Translations under genes and position numbers: made by a program
The notes under the pieces: model-generated
Told to the model about the DNA's origin: nothing
The model's input: only the letters and a program-made list of their open reading frames with translations
Databases searched by the model: none
Shown: positions 17,140 through 25,077 of the stretch, piece after piece
Position numbering within the stretch: the first letter of the stretch is position 1
Layout of the letters: each line of letters opens with the position of its first letter
NCBI GenBank assembly: GCA_046482735.1
Contig: JAWOEL010000106.1
Coordinates: forward strand, 1 to 25,077
Length of the DNA: 25,077 nucleotides
Direction of reading: 5' to 3'
Origin: JAQICB01 sp046482735
GTDB taxonomy: Bacteria; Bacteroidota; Bacteroidia; Bacteroidales; UBA1715

Positions 17140-17175
17140 AATAAAAGGTGAGGTTTTTTCAACTCACCTTTTATT
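17140..17175 (+). terminator. Rho-independent terminator of the gyrA-TPR unit
   Basis: A perfect 13-bp stem (17140-17152 with 17163-17175, core AAAAGGTGAG / CTCACCTTTT) closes around a 10-base loop 19 bases after the TPR stop codon, followed by a T-rich stretch. It is the clearest intrinsic terminator in the window; its A-rich 5' side may let it work both ways. Confidence 0.85.
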
Positions 17176-17599
17176 TTACATATTCTATTTAACATAATAT
17201 TAATTATAGGACAAATAGAGTGTTTGAAGTATTTCGTGTAATAGCTTTGTGATTTTGCATAATATCGGATATAATGCCTTTAGGTTAATATATATGTGAT
17301 ATAATGTAAAACGTATTACGGGCAATTAAGATCTGTTCTCTTTAGAAATATTGTAATGAGTTTTCCCATACTGTATATTGCAAAATAGTTTCTTTTATTT
17401 ATAACATTCTAGTATTTCGAATATTCTGTACAATGCTCCATAAAATTCAAAATACTCGATTCTCGTGAATTACGATTTCTGTACAATTTATCTATATTAG
17501 TTCCAAATATTCAAATCTCAGCGATTATGATTCAGAAACACATTATGGTGTTGTTTTAAAGTCCTGTATATTGTTTAATTTCCGTGTTTTTATATTAAA
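17176..17599. other. Gene-poor intergenic stretch
   Basis: About 420 bases after the terminator show no convincing gene on either strand: stops are frequent in all frames I read. It holds an 11-base direct repeat (TTCTGTACAAT at 17424-17434 and again at 17477-17487, 53 bases apart). I cannot assign a tRNA, riboswitch or small RNA. It could be decayed sequence or an unannotated regulatory RNA. Confidence 0.5.
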
Positions 17600-17854
17600 C
17601 TATCTTTTATGCTGTAATTTGCTTCTCAGCGAATATACAACATGTTCGATACCTTCTGCTTTAATTCCATACATTATTTGCAGCAAGGTTCCTATGCGTC
17701 CCTCCGGGAAACCTTTTTGACTAAACCAAACTAAATATGTTTCGGGTAAATCACAAATAGCTTTTCCTTTATATTTCCCAAATGGCATACGTATCCTGAT
17801 TAAATCAAGAAGATCTTTATGTGCATTTTTTTCAAATGTGTTTTCTGTTTTCAT
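17600..17854 (-). CDS. DUF3820 family protein
   Basis: 84 residues. The segment from residue 23, MPFGKYKGKAICDLPETYL, followed by VWFSQKGFPEGRIGTLL and the helix QIMYGIKAEGIE, is the DUF3820 signature, a small cytoplasmic family with no firmly known function (sometimes labelled a putative quorum-sensing-regulated virulence factor, which should not be over-read). Length and motif order are normal. It lies downstream of the ferredoxin gene on the same strand, but a bidirectional terminator stands between them, so it is probably transcribed separately. Confidence 0.85.
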   Translation of the reverse strand: MKTENTFEKNAHKDLLDLIRIRMPFGKYKGKAICDLPETYLVWFSQKGFPEGRIGTLLQIMYGIKAEGIEHVVYSLRSKLQHKR

Positions 17855-17931
17855 TTATACTATATAACTACTTTGTCTTTCTTATTAAAAATACAGGTAT
17901 TATTTAACATAATAATAATATTTCCACCAAA

Positions 17932-17965
17932 AAAAATAATCGATATTTTCATACCGATTATTTTT
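17932..17965. terminator. Bidirectional terminator after the ferredoxin gene
   Basis: AAAAATAATCG (17932-17942) is the exact reverse complement of CGATTATTTTT (17955-17965), with a 12-base loop. On the minus strand the stem is followed by eight T, 25 bases after the ferredoxin stop, so it should end the pagL-to-ferredoxin transcript. Confidence 0.65.
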
Positions 17966-17989
17966 AATTTTTTAAATAATAAACTGTTA

Positions 17990-18157
17990 TTATTCCTGAG
18001 ATATTGCTCCTGTTGGGCAAACCTCTACACATGCCCCACAATCCGTACATAAATCCGGATCAATAACATAAATTTCTCCTTCTGAGATAGCTTCAACAGG
18101 ACATTCTCCTATGCATGCTCCACAAGCAATGCAATCTTCTGAAATAACGTGTGCCAT
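17990..18157 (-). CDS. 2[4Fe-4S] ferredoxin, clostridial type
   Basis: A 55-residue protein too short to appear in ordinary ORF lists but unmistakable: two C-x2-C-x2-C-x3-C-P clusters, CIACGACIGECP (Cys 9, 12, 15, 19) and CTDCGACVEVCP (Cys 37, 40, 43, 47), with the usual 17-residue link and AIS after each. It carries low-potential electrons for fermentative or biosynthetic oxidoreductases in the cytoplasm and points to an anaerobic host. It starts at an ATG (MAHVISED) 87 bases after the VOC gene on the same strand and is followed by a strong bidirectional terminator. Its redox partner is not shown; the neighbouring dehydrogenase uses NAD(P), not Fe-S. Confidence 0.95.
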   Translation of the reverse strand: MAHVISEDCIACGACIGECPVEAISEGEIYVIDPDLCTDCGACVEVCPTGAISQE

Positions 18158-18244
18158 AATTATATTTTTAAATTATTTGTTTTATATAAATTAGTGCAAA
18201 GAAACATAATACTTTTAAAAAAATAAAAATTATTATATAAATAA

Positions 18245-19318
18245 TTACTTTTCTTTATACTTTTTTAACTTCATTAATTTTATTAACCATTTGGGTAATG
18301 GTTTTTGTGGTGGTCGTTTCAGTAAATCCAGTTCTATTCCTTTTGCAAGAGGTAATTTGTGTCCTTCAACAAATTCTATCCATGTTCCGCCATTATCTTC
18401 TATATATGAAAATAATCCTGCTGAATCTCCCATATCAAAACTTTTTCCTTGAAGTGCTTCGTAACTATCAATTGTGAATGGATGATTTTTTTCTGTGCAG
18501 GTTTGTCGTAATGCATCCATGCCTTGTATATCAAAACAAAGATGTATAAATCCTAAATCTCCCCAATATCTGTCTTTAAACATTTGTACTGGTTCCCTGT
18601 CTCCTACTTCTACTAGTTCTATTGTACTGGCACCAAATAATTGCCCAAAACCTCCTTCACGTTTTTCTGAATGGGTTAACAGTATACGCTTAAAACTGTT
18701 TTTTCCACCGGGAACAAATGAGAAATCTGCATGTGTATCCATTTCCGTGGTATACAATTCCACATCATATCCAATAATGTCTTTATATACCTCTAATGCT
18801 TCTTCAATATTGGGCACACCAACAACTGCTCCACTTACTAAACCTGTTGTTTTTGATTCATTTTTAAATTTTGTTGTGTCTTCTACAATTTGAAAATAAT
18901 TACCAAAAGGATCTTGTAACCAAAAATATGTATTATTATTTGGATCAGTAACAATCTCTGATACTAATTCTTTTTCTTCTGTAAATTTTGCATGAGCAGC
19001 TTGTACATTATGAGTTTTAATTTTTGCTGCAAAAATACCTAAATCGCCCAATTGTATTTGAAAATCTGCTGCTTTCGGTGTTCTACCTTTATATTGCCAT
19101 ATTTCAAAACCGCCCCCTCCTTGCAGATTAAGAGCCAGAATAGCTCTTCTACGTTGTGGTTGCCCTCCGGTATATGGTAACATAAAATTAGCTGTTGCAT
19201 CATCATCAAACACTTTAATGTCTGCTCCAAATTTTTCTCTGTACCATTTCCATGCAGTTTCTACATTTTCAACACCTATTCCTATTTGTTGAATGCCTCT
19301 AATATAATAATTATCCAT
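18245..19318 (-). CDS. Two-domain VOC (glyoxalase/dioxygenase superfamily) protein
   Basis: 357 residues with two vicinal-oxygen-chelate units. Domain 1 (about 1-150) has IQQIGIGVENVETAWKWY, GGFEIWQY and DPFGNYFQIVED; domain 2 (about 155-325) has VVGVPNIEEALEVYKDIIGY, STIELVEV, GFIHLCFDI and GTWIEFVEG. The superfamily chelates a metal to act on lactoylglutathione, catechols or 4-hydroxyphenylpyruvate. In domain 1 the usual first His is Gln and the His of the third ligand strand is Asp; domain 2 keeps Glu, His and Glu. So only the second domain looks metal-ready, and the substrate is unknown. A basic tail (RPPQKPLPKWLIKLMKLKKYKEK-like) follows. It starts 13 bases after the dehydrogenase stop. 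Confidence 0.8.
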   Translation of the reverse strand: MDNYYIRGIQQIGIGVENVETAWKWYREKFGADIKVFDDDATANFMLPYTGGQPQRRRAILALNLQGGGGFEIWQYKGRTPKAADFQIQLGDLGIFAAKIKTHNVQAAHAKFTEEKELVSEIVTDPNNNTYFWLQDPFGNYFQIVEDTTKFKNESKTTGLVSGAVVGVPNIEEALEVYKDIIGYDVELYTTEMDTHADFSFVPGGKNSFKRILLTHSEKREGGFGQLFGASTIELVEVGDREPVQMFKDRYWGDLGFIHLCFDIQGMDALRQTCTEKNHPFTIDSYEALQGKSFDMGDSAGLFSYIEDNGGTWIEFVEGHKLPLAKGIELDLLKRPPQKPLPKWLIKLMKLKKYKEK

Positions 19319-19331
19319 AATAATATAAATT

Positions 19332-20132
19332 TTATGTTGGTTTAATATTCTTTGCTATTGCATGAAACAATGCTGGTATTTTTCGGTAAAAATGAACCAT
19401 TAATACTTCTTTATTCCCAATCAATATTTCATGTTTTTTCTTTTGAATTGCTTTGAGCATTTTTCGTACACAGGTTTCCACAGGCATTCCATTTGCTTGA
19501 CCTTCATCCATTTTTCCATGTGCTTTCCCTTCTTTGGTAAGTGCTGAATACGAAATGTTGGTTTGTATGCGTCCGGGTGATACAATTGTTACAGGTATGC
19601 CATGTTTTCGTATTTCGATATCTAATGATTCATAAAAACCATACATGGCATGTTTTGCTGCACAATATGCAGAACGCAATGGAAAGCCAAAACACCCTGA
19701 GATACTACTTACTACTACTATATGACCACTTTTTTTTTCTACCATATGCGGCAAAATAGTTTTGGTTAAAATAACAGAACTAAAATAATCTATTTCCATT
19801 ATTTTTCTATCATTTTCTATGGGTGTTTCTATAACTGCTGAACGCTGGCTAATCCCTCCATTATGTATTAAAATATCAATACCTTTGAATATGTCTAATG
19901 CTTTAAATGCTTTTTCTTTTAATGTATTTGTTTGTTCCAAATCAAGTGTGAGAACTTCACATCTTGCACCATTTGTAATGCAGTCTTGTTGCACTAACTG
20001 TAATTTCTTTTCGTTACGTGACGATATAATTAAACGAACATCTTTAATTCTTGATAATTGTAAAGCTGTCTCTTTACCAATACCACTTGAAGCTCCGGTA
20101 ATCCATATTGTTTTATTTGAAAAGTACAACAT
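19332..20132 (-). CDS. Short-chain dehydrogenase/reductase (SDR)
   Basis: 266 residues of classical SDR. Cofactor motif TGASSGIG (12-19), HNGG (90-93, replacing NNAG), catalytic Ser143 in VVVSSISG, and YxxxK with Tyr156 and Lys160 in SAYCAAKHA are all present, with PGRIQTNI after the active site. The basic SSRNEKKL after the second strand suggests NADP(H) preference. It resembles the DHRS7/11-beta-HSD-like group acting on lipids or steroids, but the substrate is not readable from sequence. No signal peptide; a soluble or peripheral enzyme. It sits 17 bases after dacB and 13 before the VOC gene in one minus-strand run. Confidence 0.88.
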   Translation of the reverse strand: MLYFSNKTIWITGASSGIGKETALQLSRIKDVRLIISSRNEKKLQLVQQDCITNGARCEVLTLDLEQTNTLKEKAFKALDIFKGIDILIHNGGISQRSAVIETPIENDRKIMEIDYFSSVILTKTILPHMVEKKSGHIVVVSSISGCFGFPLRSAYCAAKHAMYGFYESLDIEIRKHGIPVTIVSPGRIQTNISYSALTKEGKAHGKMDEGQANGMPVETCVRKMLKAIQKKKHEILIGNKEVLMVHFYRKIPALFHAIAKNIKPT

Positions 20133-20149
20133 TATATATGTTTATAATT

Positions 20150-21568
20150 TTAATAATTAGTGTAAAGATTGGCAAGTAGTTCGGTTATTAATTTTTTAGA
20201 TCCTCGTGCATTACACGTATGTCCGTTCATCATTACACAAAAAACCACTTTCTCTCCTGATTTTGTTGTCATATATCCTGCTAAATTGCGTATACGAGTC
20301 ATAGACCCGGTTTTTCCTTGTATTTTATTGGTCATGTTTTTAGGAAATGGGTACGACTTTAATGTTCCGGATGTGCCTGATACCGACAATGAATTAATAA
20401 ATGTATCAGCATAATTTTTTGCTGTAACATTTTGTAAAAAATATGTGACATGTTGTGGTGTAACCACATTATAACGTGAAAGACCACTGCCATCATATAT
20501 ATATACTCCTCTACTATTAACGCCTACTGAATCAATATAATCTGTTACAACATTGGTTCCTACAGAATAACTACCATCATCGTATACATTATATCCTAAA
20601 TATTTAAGTAAATATTCTGCATAATTATTAATGCTTTTTTTGTTTGCAACTTCTACAATTTCGTGTAATTTAGGAGATGTTAGTGCTCCAATAGTATCTG
20701 TAATTCCCCTAACAGGAATTACAACTGACATATATTCCTGACTTATATTACAGACATCACGTGACATAAAACGTTGAATTAGTTCTAAACCTAAAATTTC
20801 CTGAGGTGCAGGTATTGAGCCTTTTACAATAAATCTACCATTTTGAGGATCAATATCTACAGAATCATATTCATTATATTCAAATGGGCTAGCCGGAATT
20901 CCTGGAGGTGTTCCTCGTTTTATTCTTGATAATCCTTTTCGTTTCAGTGTATCGCTTTCTGCATTTGCGAAAGTTATAGTAAAAATATTATCATTCATTG
21001 ATATTGGATAAACACCGGCAGCATAAGAGAGTCCCATATCTTGCCACACCCAGGTTGTTGGAATTGATTGAGAATCAAAAATTGAACAATCAATTATTAT
21101 TTTTCCGTTAATTGATTGTATGCCGTAATTAATTATTTTTTGTACAATTGAATCTATAAAATGTTTTTTTTCGGGAAAATATTTCGACCCTAATGTCGGG
21201 TCGCCGGAACCGTGAATAACTATATCTCCGTCGAGCACTCCGGAATCATCAATTGTGCCGGTATGTGAAATATATGTTTTGAATTGAAAATCTTCGCCTA
21301 AATAATCTAATGCAGCTGCGGTAGTAAATAGCTTTATGAGAGAGGCAGGCATCATACTTTTTGTGCTATTTAAATCTACAATAACAGAATCTGTTGACAT
21401 ATCAATTGCATGAAAACCAACAAAAGCGGATCGTAAATCCGGTTTTTTATTATAAAATTCGTTAATGATTTTTTGTGGTTCTGTTTGTGTATATGCATTA
21501 AAAAAACTAAACAAAACTACCACAAATACCGATGTTTTTGATATAAAAGATACGATGCTACTTTTCAT
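20150..21568 (-). CDS. dacB: PBP4-type D-alanyl-D-alanine carboxypeptidase/endopeptidase (peptidase S13)
   Basis: 472 residues with an N-terminal signal segment (VFVVVLFSFFNAYTQ). The penicillin-binding motifs are in order: SxxK at Ser76-Lys79 (PASLIKL), SxN at about Ser312-Asn314 (KSINNYAEYLLK) and KTG at 419-421 (GKTGSMTRIRNLAGYM). The long insert between the first two motifs is typical of S13 enzymes. It removes terminal D-Ala and cuts D,D-crosslinks of peptidoglycan in the periplasm and is a beta-lactam target of low importance for growth. It follows the PagL-like gene by nine bases, so both are envelope-modifying and probably co-expressed. Identification is firm. Confidence 0.93.
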   Translation of the reverse strand: MKSSIVSFISKTSVFVVVLFSFFNAYTQTEPQKIINEFYNKKPDLRSAFVGFHAIDMSTDSVIVDLNSTKSMMPASLIKLFTTAAALDYLGEDFQFKTYISHTGTIDDSGVLDGDIVIHGSGDPTLGSKYFPEKKHFIDSIVQKIINYGIQSINGKIIIDCSIFDSQSIPTTWVWQDMGLSYAAGVYPISMNDNIFTITFANAESDTLKRKGLSRIKRGTPPGIPASPFEYNEYDSVDIDPQNGRFIVKGSIPAPQEILGLELIQRFMSRDVCNISQEYMSVVIPVRGITDTIGALTSPKLHEIVEVANKKSINNYAEYLLKYLGYNVYDDGSYSVGTNVVTDYIDSVGVNSRGVYIYDGSGLSRYNVVTPQHVTYFLQNVTAKNYADTFINSLSVSGTSGTLKSYPFPKNMTNKIQGKTGSMTRIRNLAGYMTTKSGEKVVFCVMMNGHTCNARGSKKLITELLANLYTNY

Positions 21569-21577
21569 GTTTATTTT

Positions 21578-22756
21578 TTAAAACGTATATGTCATATTAT
21601 ATTCAACAAAATCTGCTTGAAAAAGATTGGTTTTCAAAAACATTCCTATTGAAAGTTTTTTTCCTGAAAATGCATTTTTATACGGATAAATTTCAAAACC
21701 CATTTTCCCGGTTAAATACTGTTTAAACCATCCGGATGTTGTGTTATCATGTTTTAGAAAGAAATCACGATAAATAGGATCGTATATTTTAATACCAACA
21801 TCTGTAACAAAGCCTACATGATTTAATAAAAACTCATGCCCTACCTGAAGACTAATAACACTTGATCTGAAAAATTTAAAATAATCATACATTTCGTCAA
21901 TATCTATAAGTGTATGATAACTTCTATAATATAAATATTTTAATCCAAATTGAATTTCATTTATAAGACTCAACTGTCTCGATATATACCCTGAAAACCC
22001 ATAGATTGTATAACTTGGACCATCTACAGGGTACCTGCTGTATGCAAGTTTATGTCTTCCGATATGAATACTCAGATTTTTTCGCCACAGAGTATCTTGT
22101 GAAAAAACTTTTGGTTTGGGCATTTCCAGACCTACTAATTTACCCGGCTTATACATCATACCCAGACGAACAGTGAAATCATCTAAACCAACATTTGGTA
22201 TTTTGGTATGACCATTAGATACATGTATAAGTCCTACTCCAGTTTTTATATGGAATTTTTTATTAAATCTAAATACAAGATTTGTTGACACATCTGTTAT
22301 ATTGGAAACATACGAACCTATTAATTCGTTTTCCGGATTTGTTATTTTATCGTATGGCGTTGAAAAAAATGCAAAGCCGGTGCCTAAATTAATATCCCAA
22401 CTTATAGCATTATTATCTAAAAAATGATAATTCCATTGAGGGTAAACACCTATTACTGAACCAAAAACATCTTTTTTTCCTAAATATCCGGCCAAAAAAC
22501 TTATACCTACATACGGATCTTTATAATTTTTGAAATAGCTGTTTTCTTGAAGACCGGTTGTGTTTAATACTGAGATTTTCCCATATTGAGAGTTATTGAG
22601 ATTTTCTACCGGAACAGGATTATCTACTTTTCCCGTCATATATTCTAACTGAATAACGGGTTGATAAAATACAGTGTTTTCTTCCTGTGCTATTGCATAG
22701 TTACACACGTTATGCAATAGAAAAATAATACTGAATAATAATATATTTTTTTTCAC
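21578..22756 (-). CDS. PagL-like lipid A 3-O-deacylase / acyloxyacyl hydrolase, long form
   Basis: 392 residues beginning at a GTG (complement of 22754-22756); no in-frame ATG lies just upstream, and the GTG gives a good signal peptide (KKNILLFSIIFLLHN..., AIAQ). The segment IHVSNGHTKIPNVGLDDF (His178, Ser180, Asn181) matches the PagL catalytic motif HxSN..KPNPG, in which His and Ser with a downstream acid cleave the 3-O-acyl chain of lipid A in the outer membrane. The first 200 residues are the PagL-like barrel; about 190 more residues of barrel-like strands follow, ending MTYTF, so the protein is about twice as long as PagL. It heads the minus-strand run that continues with dacB. Confidence 0.75.
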   Translation of the reverse strand: MKKNILLFSIIFLLHNVCNYAIAQEENTVFYQPVIQLEYMTGKVDNPVPVENLNNSQYGKISVLNTTGLQENSYFKNYKDPYVGISFLAGYLGKKDVFGSVIGVYPQWNYHFLDNNAISWDINLGTGFAFFSTPYDKITNPENELIGSYVSNITDVSTNLVFRFNKKFHIKTGVGLIHVSNGHTKIPNVGLDDFTVRLGMMYKPGKLVGLEMPKPKVFSQDTLWRKNLSIHIGRHKLAYSRYPVDGPSYTIYGFSGYISRQLSLINEIQFGLKYLYYRSYHTLIDIDEMYDYFKFFRSSVISLQVGHEFLLNHVGFVTDVGIKIYDPIYRDFFLKHDNTTSGWFKQYLTGKMGFEIYPYKNAFSGKKLSIGMFLKTNLFQADFVEYNMTYTF

Positions 22757-22926
22757 AATGCGATTTTTTTTTGCTAATATAATTTTTTTTTTAATACATC
22801 TAAGTATTTAACTTAAAGAAATCTGTTTTTTGTTATAACTTTTTATTTTGTTAAAAAAAATACACATTATTTTATCATATAATAAAAAAAAGTGCGTTTT
22901 TTTATGGTTTGATAAACGAACAAAAC

Positions 22927-25077
22927 ATGAAAAATTTTTATATTATATTTTTTATAATTATACCATATACACTATGTGCACAATCATATACTATTAGTGG
23001 CTACGTAAAAGATGCTGAAACTGGTGAAGAGCTTATAGCAGCCTCTGTATATGTGCCGGGTACGACATACGGGGTTATTACCAATAATTATGGGTATTAC
23101 TCGTTATCTGTTCCCAAAGGAACACATACTCTCGAAGCATCATATTTAGGCTTTGCGACATTTTCAGAAGAAATTACCGTAACTAAAGATATTTCAAAAA
23201 ATATTCTATTAAAAACAGAAGCGAAAGTTACTGATGATGTGTTAATTACAGCCAAAGCACGAGATCAAAACATTAAATCAACAGAACTGGGTACACAAAG
23301 TTTAGATATGCACGAAATTAAATCTGTACCCGTTCTTTTTGGTGAAAATGATGTAATGAAAACCCTTCAGTTAATGCCTGGTGTCAAAGGCAGTGGTGAA
23401 GGAAGCGGTGGTATTTTTGTTCGTGGTGGCGGAGCAGACCAAAATTTAATATTGCTTGATGAAGCACCAGTATATAATGCAGCACATATGCTTGGCTTTT
23501 TTTCAGTCTTTAATGGTGATGCGATTAAAGATGTGAAATTATATAAAGGCTCTATGCCTGCCAAATATGGTGGTCGATTATCGTCTGTTGTCGATATTAA
23601 AATGAAAGAAGGAAACAATAAGAATTATAAAGTAACCGGAGGAATCGGAACCATTTCTTCTCGTGCAACTGTTGAGGGACCGATAAAAAAAGATACCAGT
23701 TCATTTATGATTTCCGCTCGCAGAACCTATGCAGATATGATGCTTCTGTTTTCTAAAGATTCAGCTTTGCGAGATACCCGATTGTTTTTTTACGATGTAA
23801 ATTTGAAAACAAATTATAGTTTCAACGAAAAAAATCGACTATTTATATCCGGTTATTTTGGCAGAGATGTATTTGATTTTCAAGATATGTTAGGAACTGA
23901 TTGGGGAAATAGCACAGCAACTCTACGTTGGGTACATTTATTTTCTCCAAAATTATTTTTAAATACTACTCTTATTTACAGCAATTTCAATAACATTATT
24001 TCAATTGGTGACGATTCTGGACAATTTAAACTTACTTCGGGCATTACGGATTTTCAAATAAAAGAAGATTTTCAATGGTATGTAAATAATTCAAATACAA
24101 TCTCCTTTGGCTTGAATGTTATTCATCATAAATTCATACCGGGTGACTTGCAAAGTAGCATTGAAAATATTTCTAATTCATTAGAGAACAAATATGCATT
24201 AGAAAATGGTTTATATATAAACAATGAACACAAAGTTTCAGATCATATTATATTAAATTATGGTTTGCGTGTATCTATTTTTAATATCATAGGTCCTGGT
24301 ACAGTTTATGAATATAATATAAATCATGAACGTATTGACAGTACAGTATATAATAATGAAATCATACAAACATATCCTGCCCTCGAACCAAGATTTTCAG
24401 GAACATTTATATTAAATAAACAAAGTTCAATAAAAATGGCATATACTAAAAGCAATCAATATGTTCATTTAATTCAAAGCTCAACAAGTAGTTTGCCAAC
24501 AGATTACTGGATTCCAAGTACACCTCATACTCCACCTCAAAGATGCACTCAATACTCAGTTGGATATTTTAGAAATTTTTCTGATAATATATATGAATCA
24601 TCAGTCGAAGTATATTATAAAGACTTTGAAAGTCAAATAGATTATGAAAGTGGTACAAATATATTTTTAGAACCGGATTTAGAAAGTTATCTCTTATTTG
24701 GAAAAGGACGAGCATATGGTCTGGAATTGTTTGCACGAAAAAACAAAGGTGATTTTACCGGATGGATTTCATATTCACTTTCTCGAACAGAAAAAAAATT
24801 CGCAGAACTAAATAACTCACAGTGGTTTCCTACCAGATATGATCGTAAACATGATGTTTCAATAGTCGGAATGTATTCTTTATCAGAAAACATTCAGCTT
24901 TCGGCCTCCTGGGTATTTTCAACAGGCGATGCTGTTACTATGCCAAGCGGTAAATATAAAATAGAAGGTAAAACAATTAATTACTTTACCGAACGAAATG
25001 GGTATCGAATGCCGCATTATCACCGATTAGATTTAGGATGCACTGTTATTGCAAAAAAGACAGATAATTATGAATCA
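22927..25077 (+). CDS. TonB-dependent receptor with CarboxypepD_reg-like domain, N-terminal part
   Basis: The frame is open from ATG 22927 to the end of the window (717 residues), so the gene is cut there and no stop is seen. A signal peptide ends at CAQ (17-19). Residues 20-100 are the carboxypeptidase-regulatory-like beta sandwich (ISGYVKDAETGEELIAASV, GYYSLSVPKGTHTLE) common to Bacteroidota receptors. The plug is at about 120-230 (GGIFVRGGGADQNLILLDEAPVYN, YGGRLSSVVDIKMKEG). Barrel strands follow. It imports siderophores, vitamins or oligomers across the outer membrane with TonB energy. I see no SusD-like partner upstream; any downstream partner is outside the window. It is divergent from the PagL-like gene, with 170 bases between. 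The ligand is unknown. Confidence 0.92.
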   Translation, partial: MKNFYIIFFIIIPYTLCAQSYTISGYVKDAETGEELIAASVYVPGTTYGVITNNYGYYSLSVPKGTHTLEASYLGFATFSEEITVTKDISKNILLKTEAKVTDDVLITAKARDQNIKSTELGTQSLDMHEIKSVPVLFGENDVMKTLQLMPGVKGSGEGSGGIFVRGGGADQNLILLDEAPVYNAAHMLGFFSVFNGDAIKDVKLYKGSMPAKYGGRLSSVVDIKMKEGNNKNYKVTGGIGTISSRATVEGPIKKDTSSFMISARRTYADMMLLFSKDSALRDTRLFFYDVNLKTNYSFNEKNRLFISGYFGRDVFDFQDMLGTDWGNSTATLRWVHLFSPKLFLNTTLIYSNFNNIISIGDDSGQFKLTSGITDFQIKEDFQWYVNNSNTISFGLNVIHHKFIPGDLQSSIENISNSLENKYALENGLYINNEHKVSDHIILNYGLRVSIFNIIGPGTVYEYNINHERIDSTVYNNEIIQTYPALEPRFSGTFILNKQSSIKMAYTKSNQYVHLIQSSTSSLPTDYWIPSTPHTPPQRCTQYSVGYFRNFSDNIYESSVEVYYKDFESQIDYESGTNIFLEPDLESYLLFGKGRAYGLELFARKNKGDFTGWISYSLSRTEKKFAELNNSQWFPTRYDRKHDVSIVGMYSLSENIQLSASWVFSTGDAVTMPSGKYKIEGKTINYFTERNGYRMPHYHRLDLGCTVIAKKTDNYES

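Noticed and set aside
17505..17530. T-loop-like ATTCAAATC, possible tRNA.
   Set aside because: No paired acceptor, D-arm or anticodon arm can be laid out around it and GTTC is missing.
1..25077. CRISPR array, insertion sequence, integrase or phage module.
   Set aside because: No regularly spaced repeats, terminal inverted repeats, transposase or integrase motifs were found.

Overview
The window looks like a chromosomal stretch from an AT-rich member of the Bacteroidota, probably an anaerobe. The evidence is a TonB-dependent receptor that opens with a carboxypeptidase-regulatory-like domain, many exported proteins whose signal peptides end in A|Q, ClpC and GyrA of the Bacteroidota type, candidate TAnnTTTG promoter elements, no obvious Shine-Dalgarno sequences, and a clostridial-type 2[4Fe-4S] ferredoxin. 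I see no insertion sequence, phage gene, tRNA, rRNA or CRISPR array. Most of it is ordinary core genome with several less usual details.

Layout. (1) 1-1066, plus strand: the C-terminal end of a leucyl aminopeptidase, then a stand-alone HPt phosphotransfer protein and a stand-alone STAS protein, apparently one operon. (2) 1323-3038: a small exported barrel-like protein on plus, converging on a minus-strand pair made of a tiny lipoprotein and a class I methyltransferase. (3) 3281-7235, plus: an outer-membrane barrel protein, the RecG helicase and an iron-sulfur-less MutY-like glycosylase, closely packed; a perfect 16-bp palindrome sits upstream. (4) 7248-12936, minus: clpC, then a GH13 amylase-family enzyme three bases later, then an outer-membrane barrel protein. 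(5) 13190-17121, plus: gyrA, divergent from clpC, followed by an exported TPR protein and a clear terminator. (6) 17122-17599: a 478-bp gene-poor gap. (7) 17600-22756, minus: read in transcription order, a PagL-like lipid A deacylase, a PBP4-type D,D-peptidase, a short-chain dehydrogenase, a double VOC-domain protein and a ferredoxin closed by a bidirectional terminator; beyond that lies a DUF3820 gene. (8) 22927-25077, plus: the start of a TonB-dependent receptor that runs off the window.

How the genes may work together: RecG and the MutY-like protein are a likely repair unit. PagL-like and PBP4-like proteins both remodel the envelope (lipid A and peptidoglycan). The HPt and STAS proteins are loose parts of phosphorelay and partner-switching signalling, with no kinase, phosphatase or sigma factor in view. 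The points most worth a second look are the MutY-like enzyme (no Fe-S cysteines, Glu where MutY has catalytic Asp, a winged-helix-like tail), the HPt-STAS pair, and a 9-N9-9 inverted repeat in front of clpC that has CIRCE geometry but not CIRCE sequence. I found no convincing wholly new multi-gene system.
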